DNA of 64,000 bases from Sphingomonas parva (ex Maeng et al. 2020) (GTDB lineage Bacteria > Pseudomonadota > Alphaproteobacteria > Sphingomonadales > Sphingomonadaceae). Both the position numbers and the translations under genes were made by a program. The stretch spans positions 102,805-166,804 of the forward strand of contig NZ_SPDV01000008.1 in NCBI RefSeq assembly GCF_004564275.1, in the 5' to 3' direction. Positions 44,901 through 54,084 of this stretch are shown piece by piece. The notes below the pieces were generated by a model. That model searched no databases, was not told the DNA's origin, and saw only the letters and a program-made list of their open reading frames with translations. Every line of letters starts with the position of its first letter. The stretch's first letter is position 1.

Positions 44901-45422
44901 ATGGCAGTTTCCATCCGTCTTTCCCGCGGCGGCGCGAAGAAGCGTCCCTATTACAAGATCGTCGTCGCCGACGCCCGCACCGGCCGTGACGGCAAGTTCA
45001 TCGAGCGCATCGGCAGCTACAATCCGATGCTGCCCAAGGACAGCGCCGAGCGCGTGAAGCTCGACACCGATCGCGCCCGCCACTGGCTGTCCGTCGGCGC
45101 CCAGCCGACCGACCGCGTCGCCCGCTTCCTCGACGCCGCCGGCGTCCGCGAGCGCGCGGCCCGCAACAACCCGAAGAAGGCGGAGCCGGGCGAGAAGGCG
45201 AAGGAGCGCGCCGAGGAGCGCGCCGCGCGTGACGCAGAGGCCGCCGAGGCCGCTGCCGCCGCCGCTGCCGCGCCGGCCGAAGAAGCTCCGGCCGAGACCG
45301 CCGGCGGCGCCGGCGAGGCCACTCCGGCCGAGGAGGCTCCCAACCAGGGCGAGTCGACCGCCGAGCCGGCCGAGGGCGCGGAAGACGCCGCTCCGGCCGA
45401 AGGCGCCGACAAGGCCGAGTGA
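44901..45422 (+). CDS. rpsP: 30S ribosomal protein S16 with long C-terminal extension
   Basis: Small-subunit protein. It is 173 aa, of which the first ~80 are the S16 core ([20 protein letters not shown], then [11 protein letters not shown]). The remaining ~90 residues are an Ala/Glu/Pro-rich acidic tail, probably disordered. Such tails occur in some alphaproteobacteria but this one more than doubles the core. AAGGA is well placed before ATG 44901. It follows ffh by 35 bp. Confidence 0.95.
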   Translation: MAVSIRLSRGGAKKRPYYKIVVADARTGRDGKFIERIGSYNPMLPKDSAERVKLDTDRARHWLSVGAQPTDRVARFLDAAGVRERAARNNPKKAEPGEKAKERAEERAARDAEAAEAAAAAAAAPAEEAPAETAGGAGEATPAEEAPNQGESTAEPAEGAEDAAPAEGADKAE

Positions 45423-45452
45423 TCGGACGTCGATGAAGGTCGCGGCACGCAC

Positions 45453-45579
45453 TCCCTCCCCCTTGAGGGGGGAGGGTTGGGGTAGGGGTGGAGCTTCCAC
45501 CGGCACTGCCTCCGCCGGTGAGGCAGCGGCCTGCATTGACACCACCCCCACCCAACCCTCCCCCCTCGAGGGGGAGGGC
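45453..45579. repeat. Imperfect long inverted repeat between rpsP and rimM
   Basis: The left arm (45453-45491, starting CCCTCCCCCTTGAGGGG) is nearly the reverse complement of the right arm (45541-45579, ending CTCGAGGGGGAGGG). Each arm itself contains a CCCTCCCCC/GGGGGAGGG hairpin. An inner stem CTGCCTC/GAGGCAG lies between. This is a two-unit palindromic element of about 127 bp, a different family from the TCCTCCCC elements near the window end. Confidence 0.8.
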
Positions 45580-45596
45580 TTTGGCCACCGAGCTGC

Positions 45597-46082
45597 ATGA
45601 CCGAAGATTCACAGGTGACCCTCGCAGCGATTGCGGGCGCGCACGGCATTTCCGGCGAGGTGCGCCTGAAGCTGTTCGCCGAGGGGATCGACAGCCTCAA
45701 GCGTCAGCAGGTCGTGACCGTTGGTAGCCGGCCGCTGACGATCGCGGCGATCAAGCAGGGCGCGAACCCGATCCTGCGCTTTGCCGAGGTCGCCGATCGC
45801 AATGCCGCCGAGACCCTGCGCGGCCAGCTCCTCACCGTTCCCCGATCAGCGCTGCCGCCGCTCGAGGAGGGCGAATATTATCACGCCGATCTGATCGGTC
45901 TCTCCTGCGTGGATGCTGAAGGACGTCCCTTGGGCTCCGTGGCCGCGGTCGAGAATTTCGGCGCCGGCGACATCATCGAGATCGAGAAGCCGGACGGCAA
46001 GCGGGCGATGGTGCCGTTCCGCGACGGCGTCGCCGACCTGAAGGACGGCCGCATCGTCGTCGATCCCGCCTTCCTCGCCTGA
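45597..46082 (+). CDS. rimM: Ribosome maturation factor RimM
   Basis: Binds S19 and helps 16S rRNA processing of the 30S head. It is 161 aa. The N-terminal barrel has VTLAAIAGAHGISGEVRLKL, and the PRC-barrel has EGEYYHADLIGL and PFRDGVADLKDGRIVVDP. It follows rpsP with the repeat element between. Its usual partner trmD lies 6 kb further on. Confidence 0.94.
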   Translation: MTEDSQVTLAAIAGAHGISGEVRLKLFAEGIDSLKRQQVVTVGSRPLTIAAIKQGANPILRFAEVADRNAAETLRGQLLTVPRSALPPLEEGEYYHADLIGLSCVDAEGRPLGSVAAVENFGAGDIIEIEKPDGKRAMVPFRDGVADLKDGRIVVDPAFLA

Positions 46083-46106
46083 GGCGGGGGGCTTCCCGAG
46101 CGGCGA

Positions 46107-47093
46107 TCAGCCCGCCGTCGGCAGCCGCACGATTCGCGGCCTCCCGTCGTCGATCCACAACAACAGGCTCGGTTGTCCGGGCGTGACGATCTCGACGCCG
46201 CCCCTGAAGGCTTTTGCTTCGCCGGGCGCGCACGGCGCCGCGTCGCGATTCTCCTCCCGTTCGCAGGCGTAAAGATAGGCATTGGGCGCCGCCGCACGGA
46301 GCTTCGCCTCGACCAGCGGACCGGAAGGAGGCTGCTCGACCGCGATCAGATTGACCGGCGCTTTCCCTTCCGCGCCGAACACGATCTCGACGTCCAGACG
46401 CATCGAATGCGGCCGCATGTGGACCGAGAGGCGCTCGGCTTTGCCGTCCGCGTCGAGATCCGCAGCGAGGCTCTGGGCCGGTTCCGTAGCCGCCGGCTGC
46501 GGCGCTTCCGCGGCGATCACCTCCGCCACCGTTGCTGCCGTCCGTCCGCGTTTGGCGAGGACGTTCGACGTGCAGAGGACGCGCGCGATGTCGATCTCGG
46601 CCGAATGGGGAAGCACCGGTTCCACCTCGCCGATGCGGTCGACGAAGGCGAGCTGGCGGAGATCCTCGGTGAAGGCGGCAGTCGGGCCGCGTCTCATCCC
46701 GCCTTCGGACCCGCAATTGTAGGTGTTGAGCTGCAAGGTGATCGCCTGACCGGCGACGCGGGCGGCGCCATGGTTGATCCAGAGCTCGCGGACCGGCTTG
46801 CGACCCGTCTCCCGCGGCGCACCGTCGCCGATGATCGCCTCCTCGTTGATCCACAGCGAAGCGCCGGCTTCCCGGTCGGTACGCGGCTCGTAGCGGATCA
46901 TCTGGCGCCAACCGGCCGTCGTCGCCAATGCCTCCGCCGCCGGGTTGGGAACCGGCGGTGGTATTTCCGCGGGCGGCTCGCCGCAGGTGGCGAGGCAGGA
47001 GGGCCGAGGATCGTCCAGGCCGCCGGCGCACCCTGCGATCATCGCCGCGAATGCCGCTGCCGCCACGACCCGGCCTGTCGTCCTGTTGCGCAT
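46107..47093 (-). CDS. Lipoprotein of unknown function
   Basis: 328 aa from ATG 47093 with a GAGGG ribosome site. A lipobox (AAFAAMIAGCAG) is present. A Cys pair (SCLATCGEP) follows. Central RYEPRTDREAGASLWINEEA and later VLLPHS-like segments match nothing I recognise. It is in the opposite orientation to the flanking ribosomal genes and next to a serine hydrolase, suggesting envelope function. Confidence 0.7.
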   Translation of the reverse strand: MRNRTTGRVVAAAAFAAMIAGCAGGLDDPRPSCLATCGEPPAEIPPPVPNPAAEALATTAGWRQMIRYEPRTDREAGASLWINEEAIIGDGAPRETGRKPVRELWINHGAARVAGQAITLQLNTYNCGSEGGMRRGPTAAFTEDLRQLAFVDRIGEVEPVLPHSAEIDIARVLCTSNVLAKRGRTAATVAEVIAAEAPQPAATEPAQSLAADLDADGKAERLSVHMRPHSMRLDVEIVFGAEGKAPVNLIAVEQPPSGPLVEAKLRAAAPNAYLYACEREENRDAAPCAPGEAKAFRGGVEIVTPGQPSLLLWIDDGRPRIVRLPTAG

Positions 47094-47147
47094 CCCTCGT
47101 CCTCCCCGGGGTCCTTCTAGACCGGGATGCGCAATCCGCAACCGGCC

Positions 47148-48842
47148 TCAAGGAACGCGCCTGCCGTTCAGAACGCGTGCGCCGTGCTGGATGGTGACAC
47201 GGTCGATGGCGCCGTTCTGCCGATGAAAGACCAGCCGCGATCGGGCACGGTCGATCATGAAGGCATCCTCCGCCACGGCTCGCATCGGCAGGGTGGGACC
47301 GTCCGGGAGCTGGAGGGTGAGCTGGCCGTTTTCGAAGGCGATCGTCACCACGGGTCCCTCGGTCGCATAGGTTCCGGCATAGGATCGCAGCGCCGAGGGC
47401 GCGATCGCGAAAGGCGCCGGGGCGTCGCCGGTGCGGACGGCGCGGTCCGGCGCGGCGAGATCGGCCCGATGCACCTCCACCACGTGCGCGCCGTCGGCCT
47501 TGCGGACGAAGCGGACCCAGGTGAGCTCGTCGGCGCCGAAGAAGAAGCGGTCGTCGCCGGCGGCGAAGGCTTCCATCTCGCCTTCTCCGCGCGCCATGAA
47601 CAGCCTGCCGTCACGAGCGAAGAAGCGGCGCGGCGGCCCGTCGTCGGCGCCGCCGGGGCGGGGCTCATAGGTGCCGAACAGCGGCGCGATCGTTGTCAAC
47701 GGCACGTCCGCGCGCACCAGCGTCGGGAACGGCTCGCCCAAAGCCAGCGCGGCGAGACGGCGGGTGAGGATGCTCGGATCGGTCGCCGGATCGTCGCTGT
47801 TGGCGAGCACGGCGACGAACAGGTCTTCGGACGGAAGGTAGACGCTGTCGGTGTCGAAGCCGGCGATCGCGCCGCCATGGACCAGCGCCGGGCGGCCGCG
47901 CAGCTGCCGCAGCCGAAGGCCGAACCCGTAAGGCTGTTCCGATCCGTCCCTGAGCCGCGCCGGGCGGATCATCTCCCGGTAGAGTCCAGGGCCGACGATG
48001 CGGCCGTGGTGCAGGGCCTGAGCCCAGGCGGCGAGATCGCGCGCACTCGCCGCCAGCCCTCCGGCGGCGTGGGGTACGCTCATGTGCGACGGAAGGACAG
48101 GCTGCTGCCGGCCGTGCTCCTCCGTATAGCCGCGCGCGATCGCCGGACCAGCTTCTCCGGTGACACCATAAGCGAGCGTGTGCAGGCCGAGCGGACTCGC
48201 GATCCGCTCCGTCACCGCCTCGTGCCAGGCCTTGCCCGTCACCTTTTCGACGATCGCCCCGAGGAGGACGTAGCCGCCATTGTTATACTCCCATTTCTCG
48301 CCCGGCGCCGCGGCCGCGGGCCTGTCGCGGAACACGGCGAGCAGCTCGGCGGTGGTGAACGGGCGGGTTCGGTTCGCGGCCAGCCAGCCGGGAATCTTGC
48401 TGAAATCCTGGATGCCGGAGGTGTGGTTGAGCAGCTGCCGGACGGTCGCAGCGGCCGTGGGCTGCGGATAATCGGGGAAGAAGCGCGAGACCGGATCGTC
48501 GAGCGAGAGCCTGCCTTCCTGGACGAGCTGGAGAACGACCGCGGCGGTGAATTGATTGGTGATCGAGCCAAGGCTGAAGACGGTGTCGGCGGTGACCTTG
48601 CGGCCCGTGTCGAGATCGGCAAGCCCGCGGCCCGCCGCATAGACGATCCGCCCGCCGCGCATCACGATCGCTGCCGCGCCCGGCCCGTTGGCCGGAATGG
48701 CCTGGAGGAGCGCATCGGCGCCTCGCTTCAGATCGTCGGAACGGGGCGCGGCCTGGGCGGCGGCACTCCCCGGGGCGGCGGCGACAAGCCCGGGCCACAG
48801 CATCGTGCACGCCACCCCGGCAGCCAAGGTCCTGAACCTCAT
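47148..48842 (-). CDS. Beta-lactamase/PBP-like serine hydrolase with altered SxxK motif
   Basis: 564 aa with a signal peptide (ending VAAAPGSAAA). It has a class C beta-lactamase-like fold: FSLGSITNQFTAAVVL at the nucleophile, then YNNGGYVLLG (Tyr motif) and LVHGGAIAGF (HGG, in place of KTG). The usual SxxK reads SITN: codon AAT at 48552-48554 replaces Lys. Lys normally activates the Ser, so activity is doubtful. A C-terminal ~170-residue lipocalin-like domain follows. A single-base difference (AAT versus AAA or AAG) would restore Lys. Confidence 0.86.
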   Translation of the reverse strand: MRFRTLAAGVACTMLWPGLVAAAPGSAAAQAAPRSDDLKRGADALLQAIPANGPGAAAIVMRGGRIVYAAGRGLADLDTGRKVTADTVFSLGSITNQFTAAVVLQLVQEGRLSLDDPVSRFFPDYPQPTAAATVRQLLNHTSGIQDFSKIPGWLAANRTRPFTTAELLAVFRDRPAAAAPGEKWEYNNGGYVLLGAIVEKVTGKAWHEAVTERIASPLGLHTLAYGVTGEAGPAIARGYTEEHGRQQPVLPSHMSVPHAAGGLAASARDLAAWAQALHHGRIVGPGLYREMIRPARLRDGSEQPYGFGLRLRQLRGRPALVHGGAIAGFDTDSVYLPSEDLFVAVLANSDDPATDPSILTRRLAALALGEPFPTLVRADVPLTTIAPLFGTYEPRPGGADDGPPRRFFARDGRLFMARGEGEMEAFAAGDDRFFFGADELTWVRFVRKADGAHVVEVHRADLAAPDRAVRTGDAPAPFAIAPSALRSYAGTYATEGPVVTIAFENGQLTLQLPDGPTLPMRAVAEDAFMIDRARSRLVFHRQNGAIDRVTIQHGARVLNGRRVP

Positions 48843-48963
48843 CGGCGGATCTCCCCCTCCTGCGCACGGCCTTTATCGGCCGCGCATGGTCCTGGCGCAT
48901 GGCCGTGCAGCCATCACGTTCTGGGCAAGGAGAATTGGTGCAGCCGCCGTGCCGGTGGCGCCG

Positions 48964-49899
48964 CTAGCGTCCTTCGCGCAGCCGCTCGCGCTTGATCGGG
49001 CGAACCTTTGCCATGTCGTTGCGGATCGTCGTCGCAGCGACTCCGCCTTCGCCCATCGCGTGGCTGATCTGGTCGAGGCCGAGCACGACGTCGCCGGCGG
49101 CGTAGAGGCCGGGAATGCTGGTGCGCTGGTGGGAATCGACGACCAGGTTGCCATCCTTCAGCGTGGCCCCGAGCTGGACGGCAAGCTCGACGTGGGTGTC
49201 CGAGCCGAGCGCCGGGTAGACGCTGTCGAACGTGTAATGGCCGTCGGCCGTGTCGACGACGATGCAGTCGGCATGCGCCGCCACCGCCGAACATGGCCCG
49301 TCTACGGTGGTGATGTCGAACTCGGCGAGCCGCGCCTTGTCTTCCTCGGAGATCGAGTGGGCCGTGTCCGGGGCGATCAGGGTGACGTCCTCGGTGAAGC
49401 CGCGCAGGAAGATGGCCTCGGCGACGCCGTGGCTGCCGCTGCCGATCACGCCCACCTTCTTGTCGGTGACCTCGTAGCCGTCGCAGATCGGGCAGTAGCG
49501 GATCAGCCCGCGCGCCAGCGCCTCGTCGTGCAGATCCTCGTCCATCGGCGGGCGCCGGTTGGTGACGCCGGTGGCGAGCAGCACCGTCCGCGCCTCGACC
49601 GAGCCCTCCCCCCATTCGGCGCGAAAACCGCCCTCGATACGGTCGATGCGGGTGACCCGGCCGGTGACGATCGAGGCGCCGTACATCTGCGCCTGCTCCT
49701 TCATCCGGGCGATCAGCTCCTTGCCCGAGATGCCGCCGGGATAGCCGGCATGATTGTGGGTGCACGGGATCAGGCCGGCTCGGCTTTTGCCGGCGTCGAC
49801 CACTTTCAAGGAGAGATGGTAGCGTGTGAGATAGATAGCGGCGGTAAGGCCGGCGGGGCCGCCGCCGATCACCAGGCAGTCGAAGCAGGGTTCGCTCAT
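48964..49899 (-). CDS. Thioredoxin reductase-like FAD/NAD(P) oxidoreductase
   Basis: 311 aa from ATG 49899. It has the FAD motif CLVIGGGPAGLTAAIYL, the redox CPICDGYEV (CxxC), the NAD(P) motif VGVIGSGSHGVAEAIF and the C-terminal FAD motif IPGLYAAGDVVLGLDQISHA. It is close to thioredoxin reductase and ferredoxin/bacillithiol-type relatives. The CPIC sequence differs from the canonical CATC of TrxB, so the electron acceptor is uncertain. Confidence 0.9.
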   Translation of the reverse strand: MSEPCFDCLVIGGGPAGLTAAIYLTRYHLSLKVVDAGKSRAGLIPCTHNHAGYPGGISGKELIARMKEQAQMYGASIVTGRVTRIDRIEGGFRAEWGEGSVEARTVLLATGVTNRRPPMDEDLHDEALARGLIRYCPICDGYEVTDKKVGVIGSGSHGVAEAIFLRGFTEDVTLIAPDTAHSISEEDKARLAEFDITTVDGPCSAVAAHADCIVVDTADGHYTFDSVYPALGSDTHVELAVQLGATLKDGNLVVDSHQRTSIPGLYAAGDVVLGLDQISHAMGEGGVAATTIRNDMAKVRPIKRERLREGR

Positions 49900-49998
49900 C
49901 GGGCGCACAGCGCTTTCGGTGGCAAAGCGGTTCCGTTGCTTCCGCTTCGTCATGCATCGGCTAAGAAGACGGCAGGATCGTTGCAGGGAGAGACGGGG

Positions 49999-51495
49999 AT
50001 GAGGATGCTGAAGCTCTTGGCGGCGGGCGTGCTGGCGCTGGCCGCACTGCCGGCCGATGCGGCGGATCTCGCCAGGATCGAGGCGGCGACGCCGCAGATC
50101 GACCGGATTTTCGAGAGCTTCCAGAAGGAGTCGCACGCGCCCGGCCTCGTCTACGGGATCGTCGCCGACGGCAAGCTGGTCCACGTCAAGGCGTTCGGCG
50201 TGCAGGACCTGAAGGAGAAGCGTCCGGTCGGCCCCGACAGCCTGTTCCGCATCGCCTCGATGTCGAAGGCGTTCACCGCCCTCGCCATCCTGAAGCTGCG
50301 CGACCAGGGCAAATTGTCGCTGGACGCCCCGGCGGAAACCTACGTCCCCGAGATGAAGGGCTGGCGCTACCCGACGTCGGACAGCCCGCGGATCAAGGTC
50401 CGTGATCTGCTCAACCATGTCTCCGGCTTCGTCACCGACGATCCCTGGGGTGACCGCCAGCAGGTGCTGAGCGAGGCGGAGTTCACCGCGATGCTCAAGC
50501 GAGGCGTGCCGTTTACCCGTGCGCCCCAGACCGCGTTCGAATATTCGAACTTCGGCTATGCGACGCTCGGCCGGATCGTCACCAACGTCTCGGGCATGCC
50601 CTACGATCAATATATTCGCCGCGAGATCCAGGCGCCGCTCGGCATGGCTTCGACCGGCTATGAGGTGCGCGACTGGCCACTCGAGCGCCGCGCGGTCGGC
50701 TATCGCTGGGAGAACGAGGCCTGGGCCGAGGAGCCGACCATGCGCCACGGCACGTTCGGGGCGATGGGCGGCGTGCAGACCAGCGCCAATGACTATTCCC
50801 GCTGGATCGCCTTCCTGCTCTCGGCCTGGCCGCCGCGCGACGACAAGGATGCCGGGCCGGTCGCCCGCGCGTCGGTGCGGGAGATGGCGCTCGGCTCCAA
50901 CGTCCCGCGCCTGCGCCAGCGCTTCGGAAGCAGCCCGGTCACCCAGGCCGCCGCTTACGGCATGGGGCTGATCGCCGCCCAGGATCCGGAGCTCGGCAAC
51001 ACCTTGAGCCACGGCGGCGGCTATCCGGGCTACGGCTCGCACATGCTGCTGCTGACCGATCACGGCCTCGGCATCTTCGTGTTCAGCAACCGCACCTATA
51101 ACGGCGGCTCGGGCGCCGCCTGGGACGCCGCGGTCGCACTGCTGAAGGCCGGCGCGCTGCCAGCGACGGTGCCGCCGGTCAGCCCCTCGCTGGCGACCGC
51201 CTATCGCGCCGCCGGGGCGATGTTCCGGGCCGGCAGCATCGCGCCGGCGCGGACCCTGCTGGCGATGAACTTCCTGTTGGACCGCTCTCCGGAGAATTGG
51301 GCGCGCGAGCTCACCCGGGTGAAGGGCGAGGTCGGCGAGTGCGAAACCGGGAGCGCGGTCACGCCGACCGGAGCTCTGTCCGGCACCTTCCGCTGGACGT
51401 GCGACAAGGGTGTGCTCGAAGGCCAGCTGCTGCTCGCCCCGACCAGTCCGGCGACGATTCAGGCGTTCCGCTACACTGTGGTGCCGACGCGCTGA
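49999..51495 (+). CDS. Beta-lactamase/PBP-like serine hydrolase
   Basis: 498 aa from ATG 49999 with GGGAGAGACGGGG upstream. The signal peptide ends ALPADA. Intact catalytic motifs are SxxK in ASMSKAFTALA, YxN in EYSNFGYATLG and HGG in LSHGGGYPGY. The C-terminal ~130 residues form an extra domain. It could be a D-aminopeptidase, esterase or DD-peptidase. It is divergent from the flavoprotein and is a homologue, not a close paralogue, of 47148-48842. Confidence 0.88.
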   Translation: MRMLKLLAAGVLALAALPADAADLARIEAATPQIDRIFESFQKESHAPGLVYGIVADGKLVHVKAFGVQDLKEKRPVGPDSLFRIASMSKAFTALAILKLRDQGKLSLDAPAETYVPEMKGWRYPTSDSPRIKVRDLLNHVSGFVTDDPWGDRQQVLSEAEFTAMLKRGVPFTRAPQTAFEYSNFGYATLGRIVTNVSGMPYDQYIRREIQAPLGMASTGYEVRDWPLERRAVGYRWENEAWAEEPTMRHGTFGAMGGVQTSANDYSRWIAFLLSAWPPRDDKDAGPVARASVREMALGSNVPRLRQRFGSSPVTQAAAYGMGLIAAQDPELGNTLSHGGGYPGYGSHMLLLTDHGLGIFVFSNRTYNGGSGAAWDAAVALLKAGALPATVPPVSPSLATAYRAAGAMFRAGSIAPARTLLAMNFLLDRSPENWARELTRVKGEVGECETGSAVTPTGALSGTFRWTCDKGVLEGQLLLAPTSPATIQAFRYTVVPTR

Positions 51496-51568
51496 GCGGC
51501 GCCCGGCGTGACAGGCGGCGGTGCATCGCCTAGGTTCGGTCCCTCGCAACCGGGGAAAGGGCTCGGTC

Positions 51569-52057
51569 ATGATCGCGTTGAAAGCCTGGTCGTCCCGCCA
51601 CTGGTTCCTGCTCGTCCTGCCGGTGCTGCTCGCGATCTCGTTCGCCGTGACGCGGAACGCGGCGGGCGGGCCGGTCGAGCTGGTCACGCTGATCGACTGG
51701 TGCGTCAGCGTGCCTCTCCTCTACTTCCTCTGCTACCGGAACCGTCTGTCGGGTTGGCAGATGGCGCTGCGCCTGCTCGCCATCGCCTGCGCCGGCCTCT
51801 GGGTGGCGGGGCGGCTGGTGCCCGCCGCGGCGCAGGAGATATTGCCGCAGCTCGGCTGGCTGCGGGGCCTCGGCCTCGCGGCGATCGCCCTGGTCGAGCT
51901 GAGGCTGCTCGTGCTTGGCGTCCGCCTTGCCTTCTCCGGATCGGCCGACGCCGCGCAGCTCAGCGCGCGGACCGGTGCGCCGCCCTTCCTCGCCAGGCTG
52001 ATGCTGCTCGAAGCGCGCTTCTGGCGCTGGGTCTGGCGCCTTATCCGCCGCCGCTGA
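51569..52057 (+). CDS. Multi-pass membrane protein of unknown function
   Basis: 162 aa from ATG 51569, preceded by GGGGAAAGGG. About four membrane helices are predicted (LLVLPVLLAISFAV, VTLIDWCVSVPLLYFLC, LLAIACAGLWVAGRLV, LGLAAIALVELRLLVLGV). It ends with a basic RFWRWVWRLIRRR tail. I recognise no family. It lies 43 bp upstream of trmD on the same strand. Confidence 0.65.
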   Translation: MIALKAWSSRHWFLLVLPVLLAISFAVTRNAAGGPVELVTLIDWCVSVPLLYFLCYRNRLSGWQMALRLLAIACAGLWVAGRLVPAAAQEILPQLGWLRGLGLAAIALVELRLLVLGVRLAFSGSADAAQLSARTGAPPFLARLMLLEARFWRWVWRLIRRR

Positions 52058-52099
52058 CGAAGGTCGCCAAGCGACGGTCGGGCCGCTAGGAGGCGGCGC

Positions 52100-52837
52100 A
52101 TGACCTGGTCCGCGACCATCCTCACCCTCTATCCGGAGATGTTTCCCGGGCCGCTCGGCCACAGCCTGGCGGGGAGGGCGCTGGGGGAGGGGATCTGGAG
52201 CCTCGAGGCGGTGCAGATCCGCGATTTCGCGACCGACAAGCACCGCTCGGTCGATGACACGCCGGCCGGCGGCGGCGCCGGCATGGTGATGCGCGCCGAC
52301 GTGCTCGGCCGCGCCGTCGACGACGTGCTGACCCGCCGCCCCGACGCGCCGCTGCTGGCGATGACGCCGCGCGGGAGGCCGCTGACCCAGGCGTTCGTGC
52401 GCGAGCTCGCCGCCGGGCCGGGCGCCTCGATCCTCTGCGGCCGCTTCGAGGGGATCGACGAGCGGCTGTTCGAGGCGCGGCCGATCGTTCCGGTGTCGAT
52501 CGGCGACTACGTACTTTCCGGCGGCGAGATGGCGGCGCTGACGCTTCTCGATGCTTGCATTCGGCTGCTTCCCGGCGTAATGGGCGCGCCTCTGAGCGGT
52601 GAGGAGGAAAGCTTTGAAAGCGGCCTTCTCGAATACCCTCATTACACCCGACCTCAAGAGTGGGAAGGGCGCACGGTTCCCGAAGAGTTGCGATCGGGGA
52701 ATCATGCGAAGATCGCCGCTTGGCGCAAGGCCAGGGCGATCGAGGACACACGGCTAAGGCGGCCGGACCTGATCGCGCGTCACGGGGACGCGCGAAGGCA
52801 GTCGCCCTCTGGCGCGCAACGCGAAGAAGAGAGTTGA
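52100..52837 (+). CDS. trmD: tRNA (guanine37-N1)-methyltransferase TrmD
   Basis: SPOUT methyltransferase making m1G37 and preventing frameshifts. It is 245 aa from ATG 52100 with TAGGAGG upstream. It has [19 protein letters not shown], the trefoil-knot segments [13 protein letters not shown] and [20 protein letters not shown], and [18 protein letters not shown]. It ends 4 bp before rplS. Confidence 0.96.
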   Translation: MTWSATILTLYPEMFPGPLGHSLAGRALGEGIWSLEAVQIRDFATDKHRSVDDTPAGGGAGMVMRADVLGRAVDDVLTRRPDAPLLAMTPRGRPLTQAFVRELAAGPGASILCGRFEGIDERLFEARPIVPVSIGDYVLSGGEMAALTLLDACIRLLPGVMGAPLSGEEESFESGLLEYPHYTRPQEWEGRTVPEELRSGNHAKIAAWRKARAIEDTRLRRPDLIARHGDARRQSPSGAQREEES

Positions 52838-52841
52838 AGAC

Positions 52842-53267
52842 ATGAACCTCATTCAGCAGCTCGAGGCCGAGCAGATCGCGCAGCTCAGCGCGGCCCGCGC
52901 GATCCCCGACTTCCGTCCGGGCGACACGCTCCGCGTCGGCGTCAAGGTCGTCGAAGGCGACCGCGCCCGCGTCCAGAATTACGAAGGCGTCTGCATCGCC
53001 CGCGCCAACAAGGGCCTGGGCAGCAGCTTCACCGTCCGCAAGATCAGCTTCGGCGAGGGCGTCGAGCGCGTCTTCCCGCTCTACTCGCCGAACATCGATT
53101 CGATCGAGGTCGTCCGCCGCGGCGCCGTCCGCCGCGCGAAGCTCTATTATCTGCGCGGCCGCACCGGCAAGTCGGCCCGTATCGCCGAGCGCCGCGACCC
53201 GCGCCAGAACGCCGGCCAGGCGGCTGCCGCGACCGCGACTCCGGAAACCGAGACCGCCGAGGGCTGA
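52842..53267 (+). CDS. rplS: 50S ribosomal protein L19
   Basis: Sits at the 30S-50S interface. It is 141 aa. The core is typical ([19 protein letters not shown], then [20 protein letters not shown] and [17 protein letters not shown]). The short Ala/Thr/Glu-rich tail is longer than in E. coli (115 aa). A strong terminator follows. Confidence 0.97.
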   Translation: MNLIQQLEAEQIAQLSAARAIPDFRPGDTLRVGVKVVEGDRARVQNYEGVCIARANKGLGSSFTVRKISFGEGVERVFPLYSPNIDSIEVVRRGAVRRAKLYYLRGRTGKSARIAERRDPRQNAGQAAAATATPETETAEG

Positions 53268-53297
53268 GCCCGTCGCGCATTCGCGCCGAATTGAAGA

Positions 53298-53326
53298 GGC
53301 GGGGAGGGCAACCTCCCCGCCTTTTT
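53298..53326 (+). terminator. Rho-independent terminator after rplS
   Basis: GGCGGGGAGG (53298-53307) pairs perfectly with CCTCCCCGCC (53312-53321) around a GCAA tetraloop, then TTTTTC. It starts 31 bp after the rplS stop. Confidence 0.93.
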
Positions 53327-53371
53327 CTATTCAGCGTCGGGCGATGTGCCTCCCATGATGCGATGCGGCCG

Positions 53372-53797
53372 CTACCACTCGCTGTAGCGGAAGCTGATCA
53401 CGCCCGGCTCGAATTCGATCCAGTAGCGCCGATTTCCCTGGACCTTTTCCCAGCATCGGCTGCGCTCGCCGCAAGGTTGCTGCTCGAACGTGCCGTCACG
53501 CACCGCCCGCGCCAGCTCCGCGCGGCAATCCGCAGGCATGTGCAGCACCGAGCTCGCACGGTCCCGGCCGCCCCAGCTGCGGCCCATCGAATGGGTCTCG
53601 ATCAGGAGGTCCCCGCAGAAGAAGCCGGGCGCCGCCTCGCGCAGCCGCTGCGCCTGCCTGCCTTCCACGCCGGCGAAGACAAGGAGGCCCCAGAGCAGGA
53701 GCAGTGCGCCTGCTCCCACCGGGATCCAGATCAGCCTGGTTCGCACGAGATAATCGAAGACGGGCGAGGGCCGGCGGGTCAGGTCGAAGTCTCTCAT
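53372..53797 (-). CDS. Small single-helix membrane protein of unknown function
   Basis: 141 aa from ATG 53797. A short cytoplasmic start precedes one membrane helix (LIWIPVGAGALLLLWGLLVF). The extracytoplasmic part has four cysteines (GFFCGDLL, ADCRAEL, QPCGERSRCW) and ends ISFRYSEW. No family is recognised. It is convergent with rplS. Confidence 0.66.
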   Translation of the reverse strand: MRDFDLTRRPSPVFDYLVRTRLIWIPVGAGALLLLWGLLVFAGVEGRQAQRLREAAPGFFCGDLLIETHSMGRSWGGRDRASSVLHMPADCRAELARAVRDGTFEQQPCGERSRCWEKVQGNRRYWIEFEPGVISFRYSEW

Positions 53798-54084
53798 CGG
53801 CTCGGCTCCGTCGGCGGCGGGATCCTCCTGCCCTTGGCGCGGCTGGTGAGATGAAGCCGGCGGCGGCGGTCGCAGCGAAAGGGGCGAAGCGGCCCTCGGC
53901 AGCGTACCGCCGCGCCAAGCTGCACTTCGGCGAAGCGCTGCTTTAACGCGCAGATGCTCGATCCCGTCCGCATCATCGTCTCTTCCCGTGCCGCCGACCG
54001 CCTCCCGGCGGAGGGCATAGCCGATCTCCATCGTCCGGGGGAGGAGGTGCTTCCCCCGCGGCCGCCGAGCCATTACCAAGCGGC

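Noticed and set aside
43383..45422. One continuous 679-codon frame joining the Ffh GTPase region to S16
   Set aside because: The middle (after DARG) is Arg-rich nonsense created by the ffh frameshift. It only happens to run without a stop into the rpsP frame, and rpsP has its own ribosome site and ATG at 44901.
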